A DNA stretch of 64,000 nucleotides, taken from Schistosoma haematobium (taxonomy: Eukaryota > Platyhelminthes > Trematoda > Strigeidida > Schistosomatidae). Below are positions 22,570-34,474 of the stretch, one piece after another. Where the stretch lies: NCBI RefSeq assembly GCF_000699445.3, contig NC_067201.1, positions 20,811,001-20,875,000 on the forward strand. The letters run 5' to 3'. The stretch's first letter is position 1. The number at the start of each line of letters is the position of its first letter. A model generated the notes under the pieces. It had not been told where the DNA came from and did not search any database. It saw nothing but the letters and a program-made list of their open reading frames with translations. The translations under genes were made by a program, and so were the position numbers.

Positions 22570-23650
22570 CGTCAACTTCACACAGTTCACAATACAGCGC
22601 TGCCGTCATCTAATCCTAATGATGACGATTGCATCCTGCCCAATATGATTGAACTTCCCCAATCACATCTTTCCATTATAACTTTAGGTCACCGATAAGA
22701 ACACAACTATGTTACCGATTAGGGGTTTTACAGGGAGTTATCCTATTTCTAAGTACTTTTCACCACTTATTTCCACAAAACATCCTAGCAGCAATTAAAA
22801 TTTGAAAAAATCCTTCTGTAACCGCGGCGAATCAAAATGCCAACGAACTAATCGCATTTCCTAAACTATTAAAACACCCATAACATAATCAAGCTGAAAA
22901 CAATGCAGGTATGATAGGTTATTTTTAACGAATCGAAAGTATGTATATTCACGACAGTAATGGTGATTGAATTTGAAAGAAATCTTAGTTTGCAGTTATG
23001 CTGAAATCATTAATCTCTTCTAGACCAATCTCTGTGTTCGCTTTACTAACCTATTAACTAATTCTATGTTTTAATTCAATAATTTTACAGATAAGCCTAG
23101 CTGGTTTAGCTTTGCTCACAGTAGACAACACTTAGGATGAAAGACTGAAGATGAAACTGAGATAAATATAAATTAAGATTGAATTGAAAATATGCATTAA
23201 ATGCCAACTGACTAGCAAATAAACTTCTACTTATCAGTAGTTATTTATTATGTATGCATAATATTCAAAGTTGGGCTTCTCTAAACAACATACCATAATT
23301 CAACGAGTATCTGTAAACAAATTCAATCAAACCATATTGTTTTGCATTTGATAAAAATAAGAAAGTCATAAGATATACATACTTCATGTGAGATTTTAAG
23401 TCACGTTTAATATGAGTGATCTGTCAACTGTATGATAAATGAGGGACTTACATTTTGTATAGATTTAATTATCTTCTGCATATATTTCACTAGAAAATGT
23501 CGCTATGAATAAGAATGGAAAATATTAGCCTAATAATTATAGGTTCACAGTTTTCATCATTCGAAGCCTGAAAATGTTAAATTAAAGTCTCAACTCTTCT
23601 GTACTAAATGGTTTGTGATAGTTTTCTGACTGATAACGTCGGTAAAACTG
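22570..23650. other. No gene or repeat recognised
   Basis: AT-rich sequence, no feature supported. Confidence 0.35.
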
Positions 23651-23654
23651 GTGG

Positions 23655-24077
23655 TCTTAGTGACCTGAGAGAGTGACCGCAGTACCCAAGGGACAACTGT
23701 TTGAGGCCGGCCACACACGACCTTTTTGCGAGTAATTTTCGTGTTAGCTCAGTACTTGTTGAGACCTTACCGCCGGAGACGGATATCCGTGGGTTAAAGA
23801 GAGGTGTGTATTTCTTGGGTCGACCTTTTCTAACCCCACCCCTCCTTGTGGGAAGGCAGCATCGCTGTCATGCTGGTTGTCTGAAGGAAACACCTTACTG
23901 CTGTCACACCTCTGTACAGTCAGCAGTACGACTTCGCCCTCAGAACTTGGGTTTGCTGCTTTTAGTTTTACCGCGCTTCAACCGACCTTGAGGAACGATT
24001 GTTGCAACCAGTATAGCTCGATTGGTTCATCACGATAGGCCAGCCTGACCACCACGTCAAGGTAGCAACACTAATAT
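23655..24077 (+). repeat. R5 interspersed repeat, full copy
   Basis: About 420 GC-richer bases from GACCTGAGAGAGTGACCGC to CACCACGTCAAGGTAGCAAC. A 96-codon open frame at 23701-23991 lies inside it but is not shared by the other copy. Family unknown. Confidence 0.65.
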
Positions 24078-24203
24078 CACCACTAAATTAGCTACTTCTA
24101 TGAATCCGGTGTTCATCTTGTTGTGCTAATGAGGTATGACAACTAAGACCGATGCACATATGTGCCTGGTCCTACGTTGTAGCTAGCTGACTGACTGAGT
24201 TTG
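24078..24203 (+). mobile_element. RTE-a retrotransposon, 3' untranslated end
   Basis: ATCACCACTAAATTAGCTACTTCTATGAAT...GGTCCTACGTTGTAGCTAGCTGACTGACTGA is the last ~125 bases of RTE-a including its tail. It directly follows R5. Confidence 0.8.
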
Positions 24204-24204
24204 C

Positions 24205-24785
24205 ATGTCACTTCATATAAAAGAAAGATGAAAAACAACTATTATTAATTCACCAATGATCAATTAGTGTACCATACTAGGTCATTTGATACGTTTAAAA
24301 GAATATTTACGGTTACACAAAAATATTAATACAGCCATATAATATTAGTAATTCTGCCTTTTACTGTTAGACCTAGCTAACATTCAAACAAATGATTGAA
24401 AAACAACTATATGATCCAAGAGATAATTGACTTCTATATTCTTTTTTTCTTAAATATCATCTAATTGGAAACAATTCAGTATAACCGTCAATTATGTTAC
24501 TTTAAAGAAATTGTCTTACAAATAATATTCACCAGAAACACTAGTTAACAGTCAGTCATTCATTATCACAAAGATTAGCGGTGCAATCAGCTCAATATTT
24601 CTGAAGTTTATGGATCTGTAACATAAATTAGTTTATATATTTGTCAACTTATAAATGGAGAGTTAGTTACCTTTGAATTCTATCTGTATAAATAATGAAA
24701 TTACTTGGATCCAAAACTAATATAATCTTAAAATAAAAATCAATAGATTCATTCACCAAGTGTACTTGAATATGTGCCACACAAA
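24205..24785. other. No gene; AT-rich
   Basis: Nothing recognised. Confidence 0.35.
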
Positions 24786-24789
24786 TCGT

Positions 24790-24905
24790 GGAGGTCTAAC
24801 CATACTACCCGGCTGGTCAAACAAAACTATATGGAACGGGGTTCAGACCTGGGCCTTAACGGCTGAAAGTTGAATGCCTTAACCAATAAGTCATACTATA
24901 ACAAT
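24790..24905 (-). repeat. tRNA-like repeat head without ribozyme
   Basis: The minus strand has TGACTTATTGGTTAAGGCATTC (box A-like) and GGTCTGAACCCC (box B-like) 30-35 bases apart, but no hammerhead core. It differs from families A, B and C. It is a single copy in this window, so weakly supported. Confidence 0.35.
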
Positions 24906-25825
24906 TTTAACAACAAAAGCGTTGTTTTTATCTGTTACATTCTAGCTATGGATTTATTAAGTAAAAATCACATGTTGTTAATTCTATGAACTTGTAACAG
25001 ATATTCAGAAAATCAATGAAATCATGCTCTAAGAATGAAGAGATTTACTTTTGAATACAAAACAGTTTGATGCCGTACCGTTATTCCTTAATCAGAACTA
25101 TGAAAATCTTAAAACGCGATCGGATCCCAGTAACTATCGATAACACGACATAGTAAGTAAGACTGGTTACCACTCAGTAAGTCATCTAAAAATAAGTAAT
25201 CCATCATATTCAAAATCATCCTTTGATCCACAGGATTGAAAGAAACCTTAAGTTTGCTTCTTCACACACTAGTGTTCATTCAATCGCTAATGTTTGAATC
25301 TACACTTACTTTGTCTCATTATTTAATTATTTATCATCAGCACAGAACAAATTAATTCAAAAGATGCTAATTTTATGTGTAAAAAAAAGTGTATACATGA
25401 ACATTGATTTAAAAAGTTGCTCATACAATTTCCGGGTATCCGGTAAGTTGCTAAGTAAAAACAAAAATACAATAAGGTTTTTGATTTAAATTGAACAAAT
25501 ATTACAATACTCCCGAATATCTTAGCAACATACTGTTCAATAAAACATGGAAGAAAGTTTAAACATCTAATCTGAAATAATGCTTACGTATATATTATCC
25601 TAAACATATTATTAATGTTGGAAAAAAAACAATACTTTCCATTAACCACGTGCAGATTTATATAACTATTGGTTAGCCACACCTATTATCTAACTATTCA
25701 AGCATTAATATATAACAAATGGTTCAAGTTTCAACTTGATGTTCATCAAACCACTAGTGTACAAGTGTGTAGACTACAGCTCAAAATTTTCTTGTGCATA
25801 GATAAATACATACAAAGACAAAATG

Positions 25826-25954
25826 GACATTCAGCGTACATCTTAAAAGCAGTTCCTTCAGACTATCCTCAGGCAAGCAAATATAAAAAGTATCAACATT
25901 GTCTTGCCTGAGGATAGTCTAAAGGAATTGCTCGTAAGATGTACGCTGAATGTC
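25826..25954. repeat. Hairpin: 52-bp inverted repeat with 25-base loop
   Basis: Left arm 25826-25877 starts GACATTCAGCGTACATC; right arm 25903-25954 is its reverse complement with 48 of 52 positions matching. The size resembles a pri-miRNA stem, but the long near-perfect pairing also fits a small foldback. Confidence 0.85.
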
Positions 25955-26159
25955 TTCAACAATATTTAGAATGAATTCGGTCTATCAAAATATTGATTAA
26001 CTGATAGTTGATTAGAAGAACATTAAATACACTTTTAAACAGGTAGTGAGCACAGGTACAAATCTGTCATTTTTAATTTTGTATATGATTCCAATTTTAC
26101 AGTCAAATTATTATCATTATCTTTTAGTTTCGTCATTATTATAAATTATACGGTTTTCA

Positions 26160-26232
26160 ACGTAGGTCTAACACCAATTGATTCATGATCTCAATCAAAA
26201 ACTTAACAATCTCCACAACCCCTATACTGATA
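26160..26232 (+). mobile_element. Family B repeat, tail only
   Basis: TCAACGTAGGTCTAACACCAATTGATTCATGATCTCAATC then CAATCTCCACAACCCC, the standard end of B. Confidence 0.6.
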
Positions 26233-26439
26233 TACGGTTAATAACTGAAAATTTTAAATGACGACAATAAAATTATGTTTACTAGTCACGTGGCAACAAA
26301 TTTTATTTTTAAATACGCACCAAAAAAAAGAAAAAAATGAAGCATCGGAATCAGTAAACAAGATAGATCATTGATTTGAATTGTTTTGTGATATTTTCTA
26401 CTAGAAATGACATTACTAAGATTTCTATTTTAATAACTG

Positions 26440-26872
26440 AGGTGAGGGAAGTCTTACTCACTACGTTCTCTCGGCATTATTGATGTTAACGAAATCGACA
26501 GGACGAAAAGCGAATGTCCGGCGCTTTAACCGGGTTGGTGGACATAGAGAGCACCTGGGGGAATTGGGAAACCCTGATTCCAAACCAATCGTGCACATGG
26601 TCTCCAGAATCCTAAGGAGACAAAAGGCGTATGAACCTGTTGTCGGCCACCGGTCACCATGGGGATGCATCTTCTGACGTTGCTGCCTTGGGGATCATAC
26701 CTTTTGGTCGAAGGCTCCAGGTGTGGCCCCCTGAGAAAACCACCTGTTTCAGCTTGGGAACCTGGGCAGTATTCAAGCCCTCACACAAATCAAATGATTT
26801 ATGTGGCGCATATCTATTTGGTGCCTCATTGTACTAATGTTTATGTGTTTAAATAAATAAATAAATAAACTG
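26440..26872 (+). mobile_element. R4 interspersed repeat
   Basis: Matches 18390-18830 with high identity, including CGGCGCTTTAACCGGGTTGG, and ends GTTTAAATAAATAAATAAATAAA. It is 5'-truncated relative to that copy. Confidence 0.8.
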
Positions 26873-27055
26873 AGGTGAGAGTATAAGTACAAGGATAAAC
26901 CTAAAACAGACACAATGAATTTTCAACCAATTCATAGTCAATCAGAAAAAGTAAAACAACTTTGTTAATGGATAGTTTGTGGAAAAGAAATAGATAATAT
27001 TACAAAGTGTAAAAAGGTTTCATTCATCATTCATAAATCTATTCATCTTTTCTCA

Positions 27056-27470
27056 ACCAGTCAGTCAGTTACAACGTAGGACCAGGCACATATATGCATC
27101 GGTCCAAGTTGCCATACCTCATTAGCACAACAACATGAACACCAAATTCATACAAGTAGTTAATTCAATGGTGGTAATATATAAAAGAAAGATTACATAT
27201 AAGAACATAGTACAGAAAGAAAGAATTAGTTGGCAGAAAGAAAGATGTGAAGCGATTTTAATCTCATAGTTTAAGGGAAGACAGGGAGTGTTTACACCTA
27301 CGCCATTGTGATCGATTCTGAGCCATGTCATCAAGAGTCTCCAACCATTGGTTACGATCGTCACGCTGATCCCAACCAAGTAGTCTACATCTACCAACAT
27401 GGCTCAGACTAGAAGTTAGTGTCCTCAAGCACTGATGCCACATTTTGGTTTGGCACTGTTGTGACAATAT
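27056..27470 (-). mobile_element. RTE-a retrotransposon, 3'-end fragment
   Basis: Minus strand carries the end of the reading frame (around TRCRLLGWDQRDDRNQWLET) and the complete 3' region ending in a TGACTGACTGG tail. It is 5'-truncated near the same point as the copy at 7886. Confidence 0.85.
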
Positions 27471-27914
27471 AACAATTTGGAAAATACGACACAGATTAAT
27501 AAAAATTTTCAGACTTTCTGAATCAGTTAGATACTATAACTATGATTTCAATATAATGGAAATTCCAATATAGTAAAAAACAAATGAGGGGAAAAATATA
27601 TCGCTCATAACACTAGACAAGATTATATAGATGGGTGAGACCTTAATCCAGTTTATAATAGGTCTTAATAAGGAATTTAAAGTTTTAGGAGCTAATCAAA
27701 TTCATTACAAAAGGTATGTCAGATAACATAAAAGTGTGTATTTTATTCTTTAGGAGCATATTAACAAGACCCAGACGCCCCCAAATGGTATATTAGTCCA
27801 GAAATTGGTGAATATTTAGATCCTTTACAAACATTGTTATGCTTATCAAAAATCCTATGAAGATACACGCATTGTAATCTGAGAGGAATTTTATGGATAT
27901 TATAGTAATTAAAT

Positions 27915-28127
27915 AGTTGAATTCATGAGTCAATTAAAGGTAGACCATCATGGACAACTTGGAAACACTGGATAGCTGTTTCTTCCTAGTATGGGACCCC
28001 TCCTTAGGGCACTGAGTATCCACGATCCTGCCCCGTGAGATTCGAACCCAGGACCTAACAGTCTCGCGCGATAACGCTTAACCAGTAGATTACTGAGCTG
28101 GCCGGCATCCAACAATGTTAATATACA
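27915..28127 (-). mobile_element. Family B repeat
   Basis: Minus-strand head (GCTCAGTAATCTACTGGTTAAGCG...GGGTTCGAATCTC), decayed ribozyme (GAAGAAAC, AAGGAGGGG) and tail. Ribozyme predicted inactive. Confidence 0.75.
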
Positions 28128-28149
28128 CAATTGATCAATATCATATGTA

Positions 28150-28322
28150 TCAATTCCTTCTTAGTGCAAATCGAATGCTATAGACCAAATTGCAATGTCA
28201 CCACTAGTCTAGATGATTTGATATTGCATGCACTATGTTGAAATAAGATAGTGGTTGGTTGTAGTCAACAGGAAACCCTAGATTCGGGGGTTTCGTGCTA
28301 TTTAACACTCATCAGCAAGGTA
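28150..28322 (-). mobile_element. Family C repeat, ribozyme and 3' half
   Basis: The right part has the ribozyme (28276-28320) and the rest is the C tail, shared with 51418-51530 (CCTTCTTAGTGCAAAT, CCACTAGTCTAGATGA). The tRNA-like head is absent. Confidence 0.75.
28276..28320 (-). ncRNA. Hammerhead ribozyme, family C, near intact
   Basis: CTGATGA core, stem II GTGT/GCAC, GAAAC, cleavage triplet ATC and stem I CCTTG/TAGGG with wobble pairs. Stem III is weakened by an ACCCCCGAAT sequence. Confidence 0.55.
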
Positions 28323-28424
28323 TACACATTAAATAAACAAAAATGAATAAATTTATCATACCGTAAAAACATTATCCTTTTTTGATCATTATATGAACTA
28401 ACAATTATATATACATAGGTCTTA

Positions 28425-28810
28425 AACCTCAATGGGAAGATCCAAGTTAAATAATACCAAGTGAATTGAAATCTAACCCATTGCACAACCAAGTGGCTAT
28501 CAGGACTCAGTAGCTAAGTGGATAACGCGATGGTGTTTGAAGCGAATGGTACTAGGTTCGAGTCCCAGAGTGGACATCAACTCTCTGAGATGCAGGTACA
28601 TCCAGCTGACGAGTCCCAGATAGGACGAAACGCACGTCAAACTGGATTCCACTGTTAGCCACTATCCATCATTGCTTACAAACAAAAGCTTGTGAATTAA
28701 GGCAATATCGAGGCATACACAGAGTATATGCACATATGTCAATAACACACTGATCAATTGTAGTCTTAATAAACCTCAATGGGAAGATACAAGCTAAATA
28801 ATACCAAGCA
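28425..28810 (+). mobile_element. Family A repeat flanked by repeated tail, tandem origin
   Basis: A tail segment (CCTCAATGGGAAGATCCAAG...CACAACCAAGTGGCTATC) precedes a complete unit: head AGTAGCTAAGTGGATAACGC, box B GGTTCGAGTCCC, ribozyme 28599-28650, then the tail again (CCTCAATGGGAAGATACAAG). The order tail-head-ribozyme-tail shows that the source RNA was a multimer. The ribozyme has CTGACGA and GAAAC, but three extra bases after GTC. Confidence 0.85.
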
Positions 28811-29116
28811 TATATAGATATGTTATTAACTTACAAAACAAATTACTTGAGCTATATATATTACTGTCAATTATCCTTATGATCAGTAGTAAGTAAGTAG
28901 ATCAGTAGAAATAAATTAAATTTTCCTTTCAACTTTCTTTTTTTTTAATTTTTAGTCACCATATCTTTATAAATGTAATATACAATTTACTACATTCCTA
29001 TTGGTGGAAAAAAATTATTGACCTGAAGCTGATATCATTCATTAACCAATAGGGTTTCAGTTTTCAAAGTCACATGACTTCATATCTGAATGAAAAATGA
29101 TATCTGTCCGTCTTAT

Positions 29117-29136
29117 ATATATATATATATATATGC
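29117..29136. repeat. (TA)n microsatellite
   Basis: A 20-base TA run. Confidence 0.9.
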
Positions 29137-29334
29137 ATAAGGGGACAGTAGGATAAGGGTTAGGCAATAGACGATTAAGTGGATAGACAGACACACACAC
29201 ATTCAAAAAAAGGCTGATGTAATTTAACTAGACACGTGATTTATCATAATGCACTATTGTTGTTTGTCTGATGTTCTTTCATAAATAAATAAATAGACGG
29301 AAATATTTCTTCAATCAAACATTCATTCTCTTAT

Positions 29335-29575
29335 TATCAGAATGGGTTTTTGTGGAGATTTTCTTAGAAATTTCACGAGTTGAAATCATGAATTAATTGA
29401 AGCTAGACCACCATGGAAAGCCTGGAAGCACTGGATGACCGTTTCGTTCTATTGTGAGACCCCTCAGAAGTGTGCATCCGCGACCTTTTGCCTAAGCGAC
29501 TCGAACCCAGGACCTATCAGTCTCGCACCAGGCGCTTAACCAACTAGACCACTGAGCCAACATTCATTCTCTTAG
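29335..29575 (-). mobile_element. Family B repeat, head to tail
   Basis: Complete minus-strand copy from GGCTCAGTGGTCTAGTTGGT to the tail and CTCCACAAAAACCC. The ribozyme core reads CTGAGGG and is predicted inactive. Confidence 0.8.
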
Positions 29576-29734
29576 TTTGTATAGGAATATTTCAGATGAA
29601 AAAACAATGTTAATATGATTCAATGATATGAATTATTCTTGGATCTTTTTTGTTGTTGTGTCATCTACATTCCTCATCATCAATTATTTACCGACTTTGA
29701 GACTGGTTGGAAATAACGGAGAGATGATCAGTGT

Positions 29735-29988
29735 ATGACATGGTATCGTGGTATGAAAGAAAGGTGCACAGGACTAGCTTCTGTTGGTCTTTCACGACTC
29801 CCTGATTGGGGTCCTAGAGATGGTGTGATCAGGGACGTTATGTGACATGGCTTGGAATAGAAGCCAGTGGCGATTTTATTTCAAAAAGGTTGTTTTAGAT
29901 GGGATGAAATTGCTGATCCCATACCCAATCCTTCTCCTTTTACCTGGGCTTGGAAACGGCAGTAGCCCTAGAAGTGCTACAGTCGGTG
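29735..29988 (+). pseudogene. RTE-c retrotransposon 3' fragment
   Basis: Blocks equivalent to Arg-Leu-Pro-Asp-Trp-Gly-Pro-Arg-Asp and Asp-Met-Ala-Trp-Asn-Arg-Ser-Gln-Trp are followed by a GC-rich stretch (CCAATCCTTCTCCTTTTACCTGG) shared with 11352 and 34068. It runs without gap into RTE-b sequence. Confidence 0.6.
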
Positions 29989-30243
29989 GGAGTGAACAAA
30001 CCAACTTCAAAACGAAGAGGAAATTAGGGAACAATGTTGGAAGTGGATAGGATATACATTGAGGAAATCATCAAATTGCACCGCGAGGCAAGCACTAACT
30101 TGCAATGCTGAAAGGAAACAGAAAAGAGGAAGGCCGAAAACATGCTACGTCGGTAATTGGATTGACCAGGAGAGAGCTGGATATAGAATGATGATGAGTG
30201 GCCTATGCTCCTCTATGAGGGGTAACAGGCGTAAGTAAGTAAG
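29989..30243 (+). mobile_element. RTE-b retrotransposon, 3'-end fragment
   Basis: GAACAAACCAACTTC...GGAAGTGGATAGGATATACATTGAGGAAATCATC matches the C-terminal coding part of RTE-b, ending GGGGTAACAGGCGTAAGTAAGTAAG. The frame is broken. Confidence 0.8.
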
Positions 30244-30364
30244 TGTTTGATCGGAAAAATAACGAAATTCTGAACCTAACAAAGGGACTAAGTGTAAACA
30301 CACATGATGATAACGAGGCCAATGAAGATAATCAAACACAAATGAGTTTCAATAGTTTAGATCA

Positions 30365-30537
30365 AGGGTCAACTGAAGCTAGACCACTATGAAAAACCTG
30401 GAAGCCCTGGATGGCCGTTTCGTCCTATTGTGCGACCCCTCAGAAGTGAGCATCCGCGACCTCGCCTAAGTGACTCGAACCCAGGATGTATTGGTCTCGC
30501 ACGCGAGCGTTTAACCACTAGGTCACTGAGCTGGCTT
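30365..30537 (-). mobile_element. Family B repeat, head to tail
   Basis: Minus-strand head and ribozyme (core CTGAGGG, predicted inactive), tail cut short at GTCAACTGAAGC. Confidence 0.8.
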
Positions 30538-30607
30538 TGAAATAAAACCATCCAGCTTGAAGAACACAATACCATAAAAAAACCCATTTAAATAATAACT
30601 TACTGTG

Positions 30608-30900
30608 GCAGAGAACTTACCAGGTGACAAGGAAATTTAAAAAATACTCTGAAAGTGGATGGGATATACTACAGAAACCATTAAACTGCATAACAAAACC
30701 AACTCTAACCTGGAGTCTTTAAGGCAAGAGGGAAAAAGGTAAACCAACAAAAAAATGGTGTTGACAATGGGAGTTGGTTATCAAGAGTATGATTAGAAGT
30801 TGGGAACAACTGTAGAAGACAGCCCAGGACAGAGATGATCAGAGATTGCTGGTTGGTGACATATGCTACGTGATGGATAGCAGATTTGAGTAAATAAATA
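30608..30900 (+). pseudogene. RTE-b retrotransposon, decayed 3' fragment
   Basis: AGTGGATGGGATATACTACAG...CCAACTCTAACCTGGAGTC...GCCCAGGACAGAGATGATCAG follows RTE-b order with many changes; the tail is lost. Confidence 0.65.
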
Positions 30901-31259
30901 ATAATTAGTTGTCCTTCAGAATAAGTATGGGATAGATTTGTATAAATTACCTTGTCAATAATGAAAATATTGGTTGCTTCGAATCTCATCCACCGTCTTG
31001 CTCATAAAAGCTTTATTTATATGGATTTTTTAGTAGTAAGTGTTTGATATTCACAAGTAGACAAGGTTATAATCTGGCAGCACTATACTTTGCAAAATCT
31101 ATGTAAGATTTCGGAAATTCAGTTATCACAATTTGTTTCTTGCATTGTTCTAATAGCTGCTTCTAGAAAATACATAGCTGATATAACGGATGAATTAAAT
31201 ATCTTACTCTCTATGCGGTACGCTAATACAATAATGAGACTGGTCTAAATGACCGAGTT

Positions 31260-31690
31260 TATAACACCTCTAGATTGAATACTCTGAGGATCCACTACAA
31301 ACAGACCAAATCACTTTATGTCAAGCACACAACTCACGATCAAGAATATGTTGGAGAGATCGAATGTATTCCTCGAAAAAGACTAGAGGGGTCCTGAAGA
31401 CGCTACGGAACATTTTGTTCAATCAGCGCTAAATAGAAGGCTCTCAGAAACATCTGGAAAGTGAAGAGTCTCGTGTCACATTTCTAAATGAATGATTAAC
31501 TATCCTGATACTATGTTTCATTTGGTCACAGAACCTTCCAGATACCTAAGACCATCTGAAGTACTATAAATACCCTCGACTTTCTGTACATAAACTAACT
31601 TTGGAGTAAAGCGTTCTTTTCACACTTCGTGTCTTTTCTCTCGTGTTCAGGTTATCGTGTATATTTAGCCTAGGGGTTATTAAAATAGCT
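31260..31690 (+). mobile_element. Possible gypsy-type 3' end and LTR
   Basis: A purine-rich GGAAAGTGAAGAG (PPT-like) precedes TGTCACATTTC at 31474, after which TATAAATAC and a T/C-rich downstream region look like an LTR promoter. The ~200 bases before it resemble the end of a gypsy-class polyprotein region in a broken frame. The right LTR boundary is unclear. Confidence 0.4.
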
Positions 31691-32155
31691 TAGGAAATTG
31701 AGTCCAGGGTAGAAATCGATAAGATGAAAGGAAACCACATATTTAATCGTTATGTAACCACATAAACAACTTTTTAAAATTATTTACTAATTCAATCAGA
31801 AGAGCTGCCAACACGATGTCTGTGTATAGTAAAGACTTTGGTGACGAAATTGACATTTCCACTTCGTCACTTTTCTATTATCCTAACATTTTTCTAATGG
31901 TACTTTTGTCCTTTATTTGTCTTTTGCATAGTTACCAATGAAAAAAACCAACTATCTTTTACATTTTTTCATGAACAATCAATTTTCACCTTAATAGATC
32001 ACAGTACTATTTTTGTATGTAACTTTTGTTTAACCGTTGAATGTTTTCGATTCACCTATTAATTATATAATAACTTTTTTCGGGGGGAGGGCTAACAACG
32101 CTTTTTTATCTAAAATATGTTTAGCCTATAAATGGTATTAGCTAAGAACTGACCT
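31691..32155. other. No gene; AT-rich
   Basis: Nothing recognised. Confidence 0.35.
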
Positions 32156-32159
32156 TAGT

Positions 32160-32330
32160 TAAGATATCGTTGAAAACCAGAGAATATTGCACAAATATAT
32201 TGTGTAATATGGAATACCAACCTACTAGTATAATGGTTAAGCGGTTCTTCACTTGACTAATGGAAGAGTTATAAGGTATATGCTACCGGAAGAAAACTGG
32301 GTGTCTAGTGCTTTCTGTTTTTCAGCGAGA
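32160..32330 (+). repeat. Divergent tRNA-like/family B-like remnant
   Basis: GTTGAAAACCAGAGAATATTG and, further on, TAGTATAATGGTTAAGCGG (box A-like). It is too decayed to place. Confidence 0.3.
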
Positions 32331-32489
32331 TCTCAAAATGTGATTAAAACAAAGAACGAATAACTTGACAAGCCATGGTACTTCCTACTAGGAAATATGA
32401 CTAAGTTTAAATCGTTCATTGAAAAGAGTTGTATAACGACGGTCAAACCGAAATAAGGTAAATCGAAGTTAACGAGAAAACTATGGTAA

Positions 32490-33015
32490 AACTCTTATTT
32501 ATTTAAACAGATAAACATTGCTACAAAGATGCATCAAACAGATATGCACTACACAAATCATTCCATTTTTGGAGGGTTAGGATACTGCTCAGGTGCCCAA
32601 ACCGAAACTGGTGATTTTCTTAGGGGACCACACCTGGAGCCTTCAACCTAAAGGTCTGGTCCAAAAGGCAGTGGAACAGCGTCAGAAGATGCAGTCCCAT
32701 GGTAGTCGGTGACCAACGATTGGTTCATACGCCATTTGTTCCCTTAGGATCCTGAAGCCGATGTGCACCATTGGCTTGTAATCAAGGTTTTCCAACTTCC
32801 CTGAGTGGACTCTCCGTGTCCACTAACCCGGTTAAAGCGCCGAACATTCGCTTTTCGTCTTATCAACTTCATAAACAACACCTGTGCCGCGAGAAGGAAG
32901 TGGGTAGGACTTCTCTGGCAGTGGTTGTATGCATATGGCCATGTGAGAGGATTTGGAGAGGGAGAACTGACTCTCCCCACTCTCAGCCGTACCAGAGTAT
33001 TTGGGAGTAGAACTC
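32490..33015 (-). mobile_element. R4 interspersed repeat
   Basis: Full-length minus copy: tail AAATAAATAAG at 32490-32505 (as TTATTTATTTAAAC on plus), the blocks GGTTAAAGCGCCGAAC and the 5' region with CTCCCTCTCCAAATCC. It is the best minus-strand match to 18312-18832. Confidence 0.8.
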
Positions 33016-33221
33016 TATTTGGTCAACATACAACTGGTTAAATATTTAAAATTGATCAATTGTATCGGTCACACGCTGATGGGCTAAATCAATCAGTTGT
33101 AAACCAGATCGATAATCCAATAAGTTTGGTAAGGTGTATAAATTATACCGATTCCTTTCAATCGTCTAATCTCAAAAAATATATGCTGCTCATTCAATTA
33201 ATACACTCAATAATTTGAGAT

Positions 33222-33312
33222 GGATAGTGGCTAGCAGTGGAATCCAGGACGCGCGTTTCGTCCTATTTGGGACTCGTCAGCCGGATGTACCTGCATCTCA
33301 GAGTTGATGTTT
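33222..33312 (-). mobile_element. Family A repeat, ribozyme segment inverted against next copy
   Basis: Minus strand from AACATCAACTCTGAGATGC to CCACTATCCATCTC. It abuts a plus-strand unit at 33312. Confidence 0.8.
33242..33286 (-). ncRNA. Hammerhead ribozyme, family A, motif intact
   Basis: Stem I ATCCGG/CTGGAT with one G-U pair, CTGACGA, stem II GTCC/GGAC with loop CAAATA, GAAAC, palindromic stem III ACGCGCGT, cleavage triplet GTC. This matches the known schistosome S-alpha hammerhead layout. Confidence 0.85.
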
Positions 33313-33665
33313 ACCAAGTCAGTTAAACTTCACCCCATTGCACAAGCGGATGGCCATCAGGACTCAGTAGCTAAGTGGATAACGAGATGGCGCTTGAAGC
33401 GAACAGTACTGGGTTCGAGCCCCAGAGTGAACATCAACTCTCTAAGATGCAGGTATATCCAGTTGGCGAGTCCCAAGTAAGACGAAACGTGCGTCAAACT
33501 GGATTCCACTGCTAACCACTATCCATCTCTGCTTTTAATGCTTGTAAACTAAGGCAATATCGAGGCAATACGCATATTATGCACTTATGTCAATAAGAGA
33601 CTGAGCAATATCAGTCCTAAACATCAATGGGAAGATTCAAGTAAAACAATACCAAGCGAATCACT
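33312..33665 (+). mobile_element. Family A repeat, full unit with flanking tail
   Basis: Tail end (ACCAAGTCAGTTAAACTTC...CACAAGCGG), head, box B GGTTCGAGCCCC, ribozyme with TTGGCGA in the core and AAA after GTC (predicted inactive), then tail to ACAATACCAAGCGAATC. Confidence 0.85.
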
Positions 33666-34067
33666 TAATAAGTTTCTAAAAATTTAATTTCTCAAAATGT
33701 AGGGTACATCTCACCTGTAAGAATACGATTGCTCCCGTTTTCAGCAAATGTCATCCAGACAGTATATACAATCGAAGAGCACAAAAGGTAGCACTCATTC
33801 AGTGTTTTCGTCAACAGAGTAGGTTGACGGTTGTACTGAACTTACATCATCCTTATAGTCTGGGAAGTTTGAACTGCCTTCTTCGTGAATTTCCCTTAAT
33901 TTACAATCTTAGAAGTTCAGCTGGCATAGTTATTGAACAGACTCAATCTTTCACAGTATTAAGTCAACTATGCAATTGACAACCATACTATAATTTGATT
34001 TGTAACCAGGGATAAATAAACCCAACAGTGGTTATTATTCCCTGTGTAATAATAATAATTACTTGAA

Positions 34068-34195
34068 TTATTTTTCTGGTTAGCGTTTTTTAGCGAGGTC
34101 GTTTATTACGGGATGGGGTCGCTAACCTCATGCCTAACCCTTCTCCTTGGGACGGGAGGTGGCCTCAAAGGGGCTTCAGGCGGAGTTAATAATAA
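34068..34195 (+). mobile_element. RTE-c retrotransposon, 3' end with (AAT)n tail
   Basis: TTTTTCTGGTTAGCGTTTTTTAGCGAGG...CTTCAGGCGGAGTTAATAATAATAA. This copy shows the 3' microsatellite tail of the family. Confidence 0.65.
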
Positions 34196-34474
34196 TAATA
34201 CATAAAAAATCTTATAATCTTGAGCATTACTACTGATTGACTTATGAATAATCAGTGAATTCTAGATTTTTTCCTGTTTAAATCTAAAAATAATTCTTGT
34301 GATCTTTATCCATTCAATTATTGATTTATTGATTGACCGATAGATTGATTTCCAATTTAATATTGATTATTTATTTTATGTTAACAATAATGATATTTAT
34401 TATAAAATTATTCTGTACATATCAATGTTGTTCTTGATCTAAATATAGAGCAATATTTTACATATAATAAATCA

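Noticed and set aside
23701..23991. 96-codon open frame in R5
   Set aside because: Not kept in the other R5 copy and without recognised domain; GC-rich repeat gives long open frames by chance.
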